From Gemmatimonadota bacterium (GTDB lineage: Bacteria; Gemmatimonadota; Gemmatimonadetes; Longimicrobiales; Gaopeijiaceae): 10,776 nucleotides of DNA. Below are positions 1 through 5,967 of this stretch, one piece after another. The position numbers were made by a program, and so were the translations under genes. The number at the start of each line of letters is the position of its first letter. Positions within the stretch are counted from its first letter, which is position 1. Location of the stretch: assembly GCA_003567615.1 (NCBI GenBank), contig PWZC01000316.1, forward strand, positions 1-10,776, written 5' to 3'. Below the pieces are notes generated by a model, which saw only the letters and a list, made by a program, of their open reading frames with translations, had not been told where the DNA came from and made no database searches.

Positions 1-411
1 CTGTACGGGCGTCTCCATCGTGGAGAGGCCGTGCGGGTAGGGGATCGGGTCATCGATCCCGCGGAGGTGGTGGGGCCCTCCCGGCCCGGCAGGCGCATCG
101 TCTACACCGGGGACAGCTTGCCGCTCCAGACCACCACCCAGGTGGCGTGGCGCTGCGAGGCGCTCATCCACGACGCCACCTTCGGGCAGGACGATGCGGA
201 CCGGGCCCGCGAGACCTTCCACAGTACCGCCCGGGAGGCCGCGGAGGTGGCACGGGACGCGGAGGTGCGCCGCCTCTTCATGACACATCTTTCGGCCCGC
301 CATTCGGCGGACCCGGGGCCACTTCAGCGGGAGGCGGAGCGGGTCTTCCCCGGCGCCGTGGTGGCCCATGATGGCATGAGTCTGGAGATCGGCTACGGCG
401 ATGATGAATAG
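1..411 (+). CDS. rnz: Ribonuclease Z, C-terminal part (5' end outside window)
   Basis: This reading frame is open from the first base and ends at TAG 409-411, so about 136 C-terminal residues are present. RNase Z is a cytoplasmic zinc-dependent metallo-beta-lactamase-fold endonuclease that cuts tRNA precursors after the discriminator base to make the mature 3' end. What is visible is the second half of the catalytic domain. There is a YTGDS motif with a metal-ligand Asp at fragment residue 38, then HDATF, then an HST motif followed by an Ala-rich helix. Last comes MTHLSARHS with a metal-ligand His at fragment residue 96, corresponding to the family's THxSxRY signature with His in place of the usual Tyr. 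The GTG at 31 is internal to the domain and is not the real start. The order and spacing of these motifs make other metallo-beta-lactamase families less likely. Confidence 0.9.
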   Translation: MYGRLHRGEAVRVGDRVIDPAEVVGPSRPGRRIVYTGDSLPLQTTTQVAWRCEALIHDATFGQDDADRARETFHSTAREAAEVARDAEVRRLFMTHLSARHSADPGPLQREAERVFPGAVVAHDGMSLEIGYGDDE

Positions 412-461
412 AGTGCCCGGGTCGCCCCTGGAGAACGGGGTGGCGTGCGGCTGTCTTGAAC

Positions 462-469
462 GAGGGGAG
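462..469 (+). promoter_or_regulatory. Ribosome binding site of the small hypothetical gene
   Basis: GAGGGGAG ends five bases before the ATG at 475. It selects this start over the TTG at 456, which opens a different frame. Confidence 0.7.
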
Positions 470-474
470 ATGCG

Positions 475-831
475 ATGATCCGGGAGTTGGAGCGTACGGA
501 GCGGGATGGAGCTCACTGGGAGGAGATCCAGGAGGAGAGGATCCCGGCCCGGCAGAGATGGTCCATTCGCGCCGCCCAGTGGCGTGCGCTGGAGCTGGCC
601 AGAAGCGTCTTCGGGGAGTCGGCGAGCCTGCATTCCGGGGGCTTTCCCCCGCGCGGGGCCTTCCAGGGTCTGGTTCACCTGGCCGTTCCCTTCCGGACCA
701 TGGACGAGCACCGGGATGGAGAGTCCCGCTTCGTGGCGCTGGCTTCGGCCGATGAGCTCCTCGGGTCGGTGCCCCTGGTCTTCGTCTTTGATCCGGTGCC
801 CACCGGGTCTCCGGCCGGGAGGCTCCCCTGA
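475..831 (+). CDS. Small conserved-looking hypothetical protein (118 aa)
   Basis: I do not recognise this protein. The ATG at 475 is preceded at good distance by a clear ribosome binding site (GAGGGGAG, 462-469), and the gene lies between rnz and tyrA in the same direction, so it is very likely real. Residues 1-45 are charged and probably helical, with many Glu/Arg and three Trp. Residues 55-105 are richer in Gly, Pro and beta-forming residues, with a GGFPPRGAFQGLVHL stretch and a hydrophobic PLVFVFDP segment near the end. There is no signal peptide, no membrane helix and no cysteine. It is too short for TyrA or AroA partners I know, and it lacks the conserved Arg/Lys pattern of an AroQ chorismate mutase. 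The stop is 26 bases before the tyrA start, so the two are probably co-transcribed. Confidence 0.7.
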   Translation: MIRELERTERDGAHWEEIQEERIPARQRWSIRAAQWRALELARSVFGESASLHSGGFPPRGAFQGLVHLAVPFRTMDEHRDGESRFVALASADELLGSVPLVFVFDPVPTGSPAGRLP

Positions 832-841
832 GCGGCGTAGC

Positions 842-848
842 GAGGGAG
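842..848 (+). promoter_or_regulatory. Ribosome binding site of tyrA
   Basis: GAGGGAG lies nine bases upstream of the GTG at 858. It supports GTG as the tyrA start, since no ATG lies in frame near the conserved N-terminal dinucleotide-binding motif. Confidence 0.65.
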
Positions 849-857
849 CCCGGGTCG

Positions 858-1820
858 GTGGGGGGCGCGGTTCCGGAGCGAGCCCCGGGCGGGTTCCCAT
901 CGGTGGCCGTGGTGGGGCTCGGCCTCATGGGGGGGTCGCTGGTCCGGCGTCTCCGCACCTTCCCTCACCCTCCTCGCATCATCGGGGGGGATGTGGATTC
1001 GGTAACGGGTCTTCGGGCCAGAGCCGACGGCCTGGTGGATGTGTTCGGCCTCCCGGGCGACGGCTTGGCCGGAGAGGCGGAGCTGGTGGTCCTGGCCTGT
1101 CCGGTGAAGGCCGCGCTCCGATTTCTGGCCGAGGAAGGGAGGACTCTGGGTCCGAAGACGGTGGTCACCGATGTGACCGGCCTCAACAACCCCCTCCTTC
1201 GGAAGGCTGAGCAGGTGGGGATCCTGGATCGGACCGTGACGGGCCACCCTCTGTGCGGTTCCGAGTCCAGCGGGTTCGCGGCGGGGCGCGCTGATCTCTA
1301 TCAGGACGCCCGGGTCTGGTTGTCCGCCGATCCCACCGTTCCCGAATCCCTTCGGACCGCCGTTGCGGACTTCTGGACCGACGTCGGGGGTCAGGTGGAG
1401 TGGATCGATGCGGCGGAGCACGATGAGACGGTGGCGTGGATCTCCCACCTGCCCCAGATCCTGGCCAGTGCCCTGGCCGGGGCCCTGGACTCGGCCGGCT
1501 ACCGTCCCCGGGATCTGGGTCCCGGTGGTCGGGACATGACTCGTCTGGCCGGGTCGTCCCCCGCCATGTGGGCCGACCTGCTGGAATACTCCGTTCCCGC
1601 TACCGGGCTGGGGCTTACCTCCATCTCCCGGGCGCTGGCCGTGGTGGCCGATCTCCTGGCGCGGCGCGAGATGGACCACATCAAGGAGTTCCTGGAGTTG
1701 ACCCATGCCTGGGCCCACGAAGAGGATTCCCTGGCCGAACGCGCCGAGGCGGAGACCTCCACCTCGGGCGGCGTGCCCGGGGGATCGGTGCCCGTTGCCG
1801 GTGGGGGTGGCCGTCCATGA
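858..1820 (+). CDS. tyrA: Prephenate/arogenate dehydrogenase (TyrA family)
   Basis: A cytoplasmic NAD(P)-dependent oxidative decarboxylase of tyrosine synthesis, turning prephenate into 4-hydroxyphenylpyruvate or arogenate into tyrosine. The 320-residue protein starts at GTG with a good ribosome binding site. Residues 15-45 form the Rossmann strand-turn-helix with GLGLMGGS at 20-27, followed by an acidic GGDVDS stretch that suggests NAD rather than NADP. HPLCGSESSG with His130 matches the family's catalytic HPMxGxE region. SHLPQ with His197 opens the all-helical C-terminal dimerisation domain. There is no chorismate mutase fusion and no C-terminal ACT domain, so tyrosine feedback would have to act elsewhere if it exists. 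The last 25 residues are a Gly/Ser/Pro-rich tail. The stop overlaps the aroA start (ATGA), which points to translational coupling. Prephenate versus arogenate preference cannot be read from the sequence alone. Confidence 0.93.
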   Translation: MGGAVPERAPGGFPSVAVVGLGLMGGSLVRRLRTFPHPPRIIGGDVDSVTGLRARADGLVDVFGLPGDGLAGEAELVVLACPVKAALRFLAEEGRTLGPKTVVTDVTGLNNPLLRKAEQVGILDRTVTGHPLCGSESSGFAAGRADLYQDARVWLSADPTVPESLRTAVADFWTDVGGQVEWIDAAEHDETVAWISHLPQILASALAGALDSAGYRPRDLGPGGRDMTRLAGSSPAMWADLLEYSVPATGLGLTSISRALAVVADLLARREMDHIKEFLELTHAWAHEEDSLAERAEAETSTSGGVPGGSVPVAGGGGRP

Positions 1821-3826
1821 TCCGGATCCCGGGAGACAAGTCCATCAGCCATCGGGCCCTTCTCCTGTCGGCCCTCTCCGAGGGTCCCAGCCGCCTCGAG
1901 GGGCTGCTGCCGGGTGAGGACTGTCGGAGCACGGCGGGGATCCTGCGGGCCCTGGGGTGTGAGGTTCCCGAGTTGCCGGTGGATGGTGGTCCCATTCGGG
2001 TCCAGGGGCTGGGACTTCGGGGGTTTCGACCGCCGGGACACACACTGGATTGCGGCAATTCGGGGACGACGGCCCGCCTTCTCCTGGGTCTCCTGTCGGG
2101 GCTGGGTCTCCCGGCGGTGCTGAGTGGTGACGCCTCACTCCGCAGACGCCCCATGCGCCGGGTCACCGACCCGCTGACGGAGGCGGGAGCGAGATTCCGG
2201 GAAGAAGGCGACCCCGGGTGCCTTCCCATTCGCCTGGATGGCGGCGAACTGGACGCCATCCGGCACACCTCCCGCGTCGCCAGCGCGCAGGTGAAGAGTG
2301 CCCTGCTGCTGGCCGGGGTCGGGGGTGGGGTGGAGGTGGATGTCACGGAGCCGATCCCATCGCGTGACCACTCGGAACGGATGCTTCGGCGGATGGGTGT
2401 CCAGGTCCAGCAGGTGGGTTCCGCACCGCATCGGGTGGTGCTCCCCACCCCTCCCGGTCGACTTGATCCCCTGGAGTTCCACGTTCCCGGGGACATCTCC
2501 TCGGCGGCCTTCCTCCTCGTCCTGGCCTCGCTGGGTCGGGGCAGCCTCGAGGTGGCCAACGTCGGTCTGAATCCGACCCGTACCGGGGCCCTGGACGTGC
2601 TTCGGCGCATGGGGGGCCGCATCTCCGTGGAGAACCCGAGGGAGCTGGATGACCCGGGGGGCGAGCCGGCCGGTGATCTGGTGGTTCGGGGAAGCGGGCT
2701 CCGTGGGACCCGGATCGGCGGCGACGAGATTCCTTCCCTCATCGATGAGATTCCCATCCTCGCGGTGGCGGCAGCGAGGGCCGAAGGGATCACCGAGATC
2801 CGCGACGCCGAAGAGCTCCGGGTCAAGGAAACGGATCGCATCCGGGCCTTGGCGGTGAATCTGCGGGCCGTGGGGGTGGAGGTGGAGGAGTTGGAGGATG
2901 GGCTCGTGATCCAGGGGAGCGACCATCCGCTCCAGGGGCGGATCCACACCTACGGCGACCACCGGATCGCCATGGCCTTCGGGGTGCTGGGGGCGCTACC
3001 GGGCAACCGGATCGAGGTGGACGACCCGAGGGTGGTGGAGGTGAGCTACCCGGGATTCTGGGATCAATTGCGGGAGGTGCGGAAACAGCCGGCGTCACCC
3101 GGCCCGGGCGCGGGCCACCATTTTCCCCGGCCCCGGCCGGTTGTGACCCTGGACGGCCCTGCGGCTTCGGGCAAGTCGTCCACCGCGCGAGCCGTGGCCC
3201 GTACACTGGGATTTCGGCACCTGGATTCGGGGGCCCTGTACCGGGCCGCGGCGCTGGCCCTCCTGGAGGTCGACCTGCCGGTGGACCAGTGGATGGATCG
3301 GGGACCGGAGGAGGTGGCTCGTCGCGGTCTGGGCCTTCGGGAAACCGACGAGGGGTTCGAGGTGCTCCTGGGCGGAAGTCCGGTTTCTACGGGAGCACTC
3401 CGCTCGGCCCAGGTCACCGAGCGGGTGTCGCAGGTGGCTGCCATCCCACCGATCCGCGAGCTGATCCTGGAGCCCCTGCGAACCGCCGCCTCCCGGGGGG
3501 GAATCGTAGCCGACGGGCGGGACATGGGTTCGGTCGTCTTTCCGGACGCGGAGGTGAAGGTGTTCCTCACCGCATCCCTGCCCGAGCGAGCCCGGCGGCG
3601 GATCCTCCAGGAGGGTGGAGAGCTTTCGGCCTTCCGGATCGAGGAGGAGGCCCGGCGCCTCGCCGAGCGGGACGCCCAGGACCGGAATCGGGCTGTGGCG
3701 CCACTCCGTCGCCCGGAGGGAGCACTGGACGTGGACACGACAGGTCTGGATTTTTCCGGTCAGGTGCAGGTCGTGGTGGATCGGGTCAGGGAGGTCTGGG
3801 GAGCGCCTCTTTCCGTCAGCTCCTGA
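1817..3826 (+). CDS. aroA-cmk: Bifunctional EPSP synthase / cytidylate kinase fusion
   Basis: One uninterrupted 669-residue frame carries two enzymes. Residues 1 to about 422 are 3-phosphoshikimate 1-carboxyvinyltransferase, which joins PEP to shikimate-3-phosphate. Its motifs are GDKSISHR (Lys8), GNSGTTAR (80-87), GDASLRRRPM, SAQVKS, PGDISSAAF, the catalytic Asp310 in IDEIP, Lys337-Glu338 in RVKETDR, and DHRIAM (381-386). Residues 442-669 are CMP/dCMP kinase: Walker A GPAASGKSS at 447-455, LDSGALYR, DGRDMGSVVFPDA and RDAQDRNRAVAPL. A roughly 20-residue Pro/Gly/His-rich linker joins them. The ATG at 1817 overlaps the tyrA stop; no nearby alternative start exists in this frame, so the EPSP synthase begins unusually close to GDKS, about 14 residues shorter than E. 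coli AroA. The GNSGTTARLLLG pattern resembles Bacillus-type (class II) enzymes and keeps the Gly at the glyphosate site. This fusion type is known in other bacteria. Confidence 0.95.
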   Translation: MIRIPGDKSISHRALLLSALSEGPSRLEGLLPGEDCRSTAGILRALGCEVPELPVDGGPIRVQGLGLRGFRPPGHTLDCGNSGTTARLLLGLLSGLGLPAVLSGDASLRRRPMRRVTDPLTEAGARFREEGDPGCLPIRLDGGELDAIRHTSRVASAQVKSALLLAGVGGGVEVDVTEPIPSRDHSERMLRRMGVQVQQVGSAPHRVVLPTPPGRLDPLEFHVPGDISSAAFLLVLASLGRGSLEVANVGLNPTRTGALDVLRRMGGRISVENPRELDDPGGEPAGDLVVRGSGLRGTRIGGDEIPSLIDEIPILAVAAARAEGITEIRDAEELRVKETDRIRALAVNLRAVGVEVEELEDGLVIQGSDHPLQGRIHTYGDHRIAMAFGVLGALPGNRIEVDDPRVVEVSYPGFWDQLREVRKQPASPGPGAGHHFPRPRPVVTLDGPAASGKSSTARAVARTLGFRHLDSGALYRAAALALLEVDLPVDQWMDRGPEEVARRGLGLRETDEGFEVLLGGSPVSTGALRSAQVTERVSQVAAIPPIRELILEPLRTAASRGGIVADGRDMGSVVFPDAEVKVFLTASLPERARRRILQEGGELSAFRIEEEARRLAERDAQDRNRAVAPLRRPEGALDVDTTGLDFSGQVQVVVDRVREVWGAPLSVSS

Positions 3827-3893
3827 CGCTCTTCGGGCCGGAGTGGGAGGGCCTCACGGGTCGGGCCCAGATGGCGACGCCCAGGGGGACGGC

Positions 3894-3921
3894 TTGACCC
3901 CGGTTCGGAATTGCGGATAAA
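3894..3921 (+). promoter_or_regulatory. Possible sigma70-type promoter for rpsA
   Basis: TTGACC (3894-3899) and GATAAA (3916-3921) are separated by 16 bases, matching five of six and four of six consensus positions. They lie in one of the few AT-richer patches of the window. Transcription from here would begin near 3928 and give a leader of about 125 nt before the rpsA ATG. This is read from consensus only; the sigma factor preferences of the organism are unknown, and read-through from aroA-cmk is also possible. Confidence 0.45.
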
Positions 3922-3926
3922 TTCCG
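3906..3926. repeat. Inverted repeat overlapping the putative rpsA -10 element
   Basis: CGGAATT (3906-3912) and AATTCCG (3920-3926) are perfect reverse complements around a 7-base spacer that contains most of the putative -10 hexamer. It could be an operator for a dimeric repressor, or a hairpin in read-through mRNA. There is no T-tract, so a standard terminator is unlikely. Close by, GACTAGTC (3928-3935) is an 8-bp palindrome. Confidence 0.4.
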
Positions 3927-3989
3927 GGACTAGTCTACGGGAGAATTCCTAGCCTTCGTGCACCTCCCCGTTCTTCACCAGGGCCGCCC

Positions 3990-4003
3990 AGGCCCGCAGG
4001 CCT
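3990..4003 (+). promoter_or_regulatory. Small hairpin in the rpsA leader
   Basis: AGGCC (3990-3994) and GGCCT (3999-4003) form a 5-bp stem with a CGCA tetraloop. An alternative stem, GGGCC (3981-3985) with GGCCC (3991-3995), uses overlapping bases, so the two would exclude each other. In such GC-rich sequence short stems arise easily by chance, so this is weak by itself. Confidence 0.3.
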
Positions 4004-4006
4004 CCG

Positions 4007-4030
4007 CTCCGGCATTGCCGGGTGCCGGAG
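4007..4030 (+). promoter_or_regulatory. Leader hairpin sequestering the only SD-like motif of rpsA
   Basis: CTCCGGCA (4007-4014) and TGCCGGAG (4023-4030) pair perfectly over 8 bp with an 8-base loop, and the stem ends 22 bases before the rpsA ATG. The GGAG at 4027-4030 is the only Shine-Dalgarno-like sequence in the leader and lies in the closing half of the stem. The bases just before the ATG are pyrimidine-rich and unpaired. E. coli rpsA is known to have a structured leader without a strong Shine-Dalgarno sequence and to be repressed by its own product; a similar role here is inference. Confidence 0.5.
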
Positions 4031-4052
4031 AGACCCCACCGGTATTTCATTC

Positions 4053-5927
4053 ATGACCGAGCAGACTTCCCCCACATCATCCTCCGACGGTTCCCCAAAC
4101 CTGGAGGAACTTGTGGATGATCCCACCGCCGTCATCGCGGTGGCCCCCGAAGAACTCCAGAAGGATCCACCTCGGGTCGGAATCTCACCCGAACTCTCCA
4201 TGGACCCCTACGGAGAGGAGGATCTGGACATTTCCCGGGACGACTTCGAAGCGCTTCTCACCGACTTCGGTGCCGACCTTCAGGAGGTCCGGGAAGGGGA
4301 GATCGTGCAGGCCCGGGTGCTCAAGATCACCGAAACCTCCGTCATCCTGGAGTTCGGATTCAAGAGTGAGGGCTCCGTTCCCCTCGATGAGTTCAAGGAG
4401 CCCGAGACGCTGGGTGAGGGTGACGAGGTGGAGGTCCTGCTGGAGAGTCTCGAGGACGAGGACGGGATCGTCGTTCTGTCCAAGCGGAAGGCCGACTTCC
4501 TCCGGGTGTGGGAGAAGATCAAGGAGGCGCACGAAGCCGATCGTCCGGTCAAGGGAACGCTGGCCCGGAAGATCAAGGGCGGGGTGACGGTGGACCTCAT
4601 GGGAGTGGATGCCTTCCTCCCCGGGTCCCAGATCGCCCTTCGCCGGGTTCCGAACATCGAGGATCTGATCGGCGAGACCTACCGCTTCATGATCATCAAG
4701 CTCAACAAGCGGCGGCGGAACATCGTCGTTTCGCGCCGCGTGATCCTGGAGGCGGAGCGGGAGCGGAAGCGGAAGCTGCTGGTGAAGGAACTCCTGGTCG
4801 GCCAGGTCCGCGAGGGAACGGTGAAGAACATCACCGACTTCGGTGCCTTCATCGACCTGGGAGGGCTCGACGGGCTCCTCCACATCACCGACATGTCCTG
4901 GGGCCGCGTCGGCCACCCCTCCGAGGTGGTGGACATCGGGAGCAACCTGGACATCAAGGTGCTGGACATCGACTGGGACCGCGAGCGGATCTCGCTGGGG
5001 CTCAAGCAGTTGCTACCCTACCCCTGGACCGACATCGACAAAAAGTACCCGGTGGGCTCCCGGGTTCGCGGGAAGGTGGTGTCCATCACCAACTACGGTG
5101 CCTTCGTGGAGTTGGAGAAGGGTGTGGAGGGGCTCGTCCACATCTCGGAGATGTCCTGGACCCGCAACATCCGGCATCCATCCAAGCTGGTCACCATCGG
5201 CGATGAGATCGAGGCCGTGGTCCTGAAGGTGGACCCGCAAGACGAGAAGATCTCGCTGGGAATGAAGCAGATCGAGGAGGATCCGTGGCTCTCGCTCCCC
5301 ATGAAGTACCCGTCGGGGACGAGGATCACCGGGAAGGTGAGGAACCTGACGTCGTTCGGGGCCTTCGTGGAGGTGGAGCCGGGGATCGATGGACTCGTCC
5401 ACGTCTCCGACATGAGCTGGACCCGTCGAGTGGAGCATCCGTCCGAGATCGTGCAGAAGGGCCAGGATCTGGATGTCCTGATTCTGGACATCGATGCCGA
5501 GAACAAGCGGATCTCCCTTGGGATCAAGCAGTTGGACGACGATCCGTGGCCGGTGATCGCCCAGCGGTTCGCCCCCGGAGTCGAGTGCGAGGGCACGGTC
5601 ACCCGGGTTCAGGACAAGGGTGTCGTGGTGGATCTGGGCGACGAGATCGAGGGCTTCGTGCCTGCTTCCCACGCCGCCGTTGAGAACATGGATCGGCTCG
5701 AGGAGTTCTTCCACGCCGGGGATCCGGTGGACCTCAAGGTGCTGGAGTCCGATGCCGCCAACCGGCGCATCGTGCTGGAGGTGACCACCGCTCCGGAGAG
5801 GAAGCCCGCGGCGCCGGAGGCCGAGGAGCAGGGAGAGCCGGAAGAGCCTGCCGAGGTCGGGGCTGCCGCGGACGCTGATGGGTCCGGGGTGGAGGGATCC
5901 GGAGACGACGCGGGCGAGGAAGGGTGA
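4053..5927 (+). CDS. rpsA: 30S ribosomal protein S1 (six S1 domains)
   Basis: This RNA-binding protein docks on the 30S subunit and brings mRNAs, especially structured or poorly led ones, onto the ribosome. The 624-residue sequence holds six S1 (OB-fold) repeats starting near residues 79, 163, 246, 331, 418 and 506. Repeats 3-5 are the most regular, each with a GAF(I/V)(D/E)(L/V) strand, a (D/E)GL(L/V)H(I/V)(T/S)(D/E)MSW segment and an ISLG(L/M/I)KQ end. Repeats 1-2 are divergent, as is usual for the ribosome-docking end, and repeat 6 is also divergent. It is longer than E. coli S1 (557 residues) because of an acidic, Ser/Pro-containing N-terminal extension of about 75 residues and a Glu/Ala/Gly-rich acidic tail of about 50. 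The ATG at 4053 has no Shine-Dalgarno sequence at working distance. It follows aroA-cmk as in the conserved aroA-cmk-rpsA order. Confidence 0.97.
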   Translation: MTEQTSPTSSSDGSPNLEELVDDPTAVIAVAPEELQKDPPRVGISPELSMDPYGEEDLDISRDDFEALLTDFGADLQEVREGEIVQARVLKITETSVILEFGFKSEGSVPLDEFKEPETLGEGDEVEVLLESLEDEDGIVVLSKRKADFLRVWEKIKEAHEADRPVKGTLARKIKGGVTVDLMGVDAFLPGSQIALRRVPNIEDLIGETYRFMIIKLNKRRRNIVVSRRVILEAERERKRKLLVKELLVGQVREGTVKNITDFGAFIDLGGLDGLLHITDMSWGRVGHPSEVVDIGSNLDIKVLDIDWDRERISLGLKQLLPYPWTDIDKKYPVGSRVRGKVVSITNYGAFVELEKGVEGLVHISEMSWTRNIRHPSKLVTIGDEIEAVVLKVDPQDEKISLGMKQIEEDPWLSLPMKYPSGTRITGKVRNLTSFGAFVEVEPGIDGLVHVSDMSWTRRVEHPSEIVQKGQDLDVLILDIDAENKRISLGIKQLDDDPWPVIAQRFAPGVECEGTVTRVQDKGVVVDLGDEIEGFVPASHAAVENMDRLEEFFHAGDPVDLKVLESDAANRRIVLEVTTAPERKPAAPEAEEQGEPEEPAEVGAAADADGSGVEGSGDDAGEEG

Positions 5928-5967
5928 GTCGGGCCCACGTGGCCGGTCCCCCTGGATCCAGCGCACC

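Larger units (their letters stand above)
3827..4052 (+). other. Intergenic region and leader upstream of rpsA
   Basis: This 226-base gap is the longest non-coding stretch in the window. It contains the putative promoter, the inverted repeat over the -10 region and two leader hairpins, which are listed separately. The first 65 bases after the aroA-cmk stop are GC-rich with no clear terminator. I see no small ORF with a convincing ribosome binding site. Confidence 0.6.

Noticed and set aside
423..445. Possible hairpin after rnz (CGCCCC with GGGGTGGCG)
   Set aside because: The stem needs unpaired bases and has no T-tract; it is not distinguishable from chance in GC-rich DNA.
1436..1816. In-frame upstream extension of aroA-cmk into tyrA
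   Set aside because: The extra residues are Pro/Gly/Arg-rich shadow of tyrA, with no family similarity, and the ATGA overlap at 1817 gives a natural start.
2041..2110. Possible glyphosate-insensitive EPSP synthase
   Set aside because: GNSGTTAR keeps the Gly that CP4-type insensitive enzymes replace with Ala; the class II-like pattern alone does not show insensitivity.
1681..2949. 422-codon open frame on the minus strand opposite aroA
   Set aside because: Ser/Arg/Pro-rich shadow translation opposite a well-supported enzyme; no motif and no ribosome binding site noted.
4288..5790. Internal direct repeats across the rpsA gene
   Set aside because: These are the six S1 domains of the protein, not a DNA repeat array or CRISPR.
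5878..5967. Earlier ATG for the lipoprotein gene inside the rpsA end
   Set aside because: It would add 30 residues before the basic n-region and spoil the signal peptide; ATG 5968 gives a coherent lipoprotein leader.
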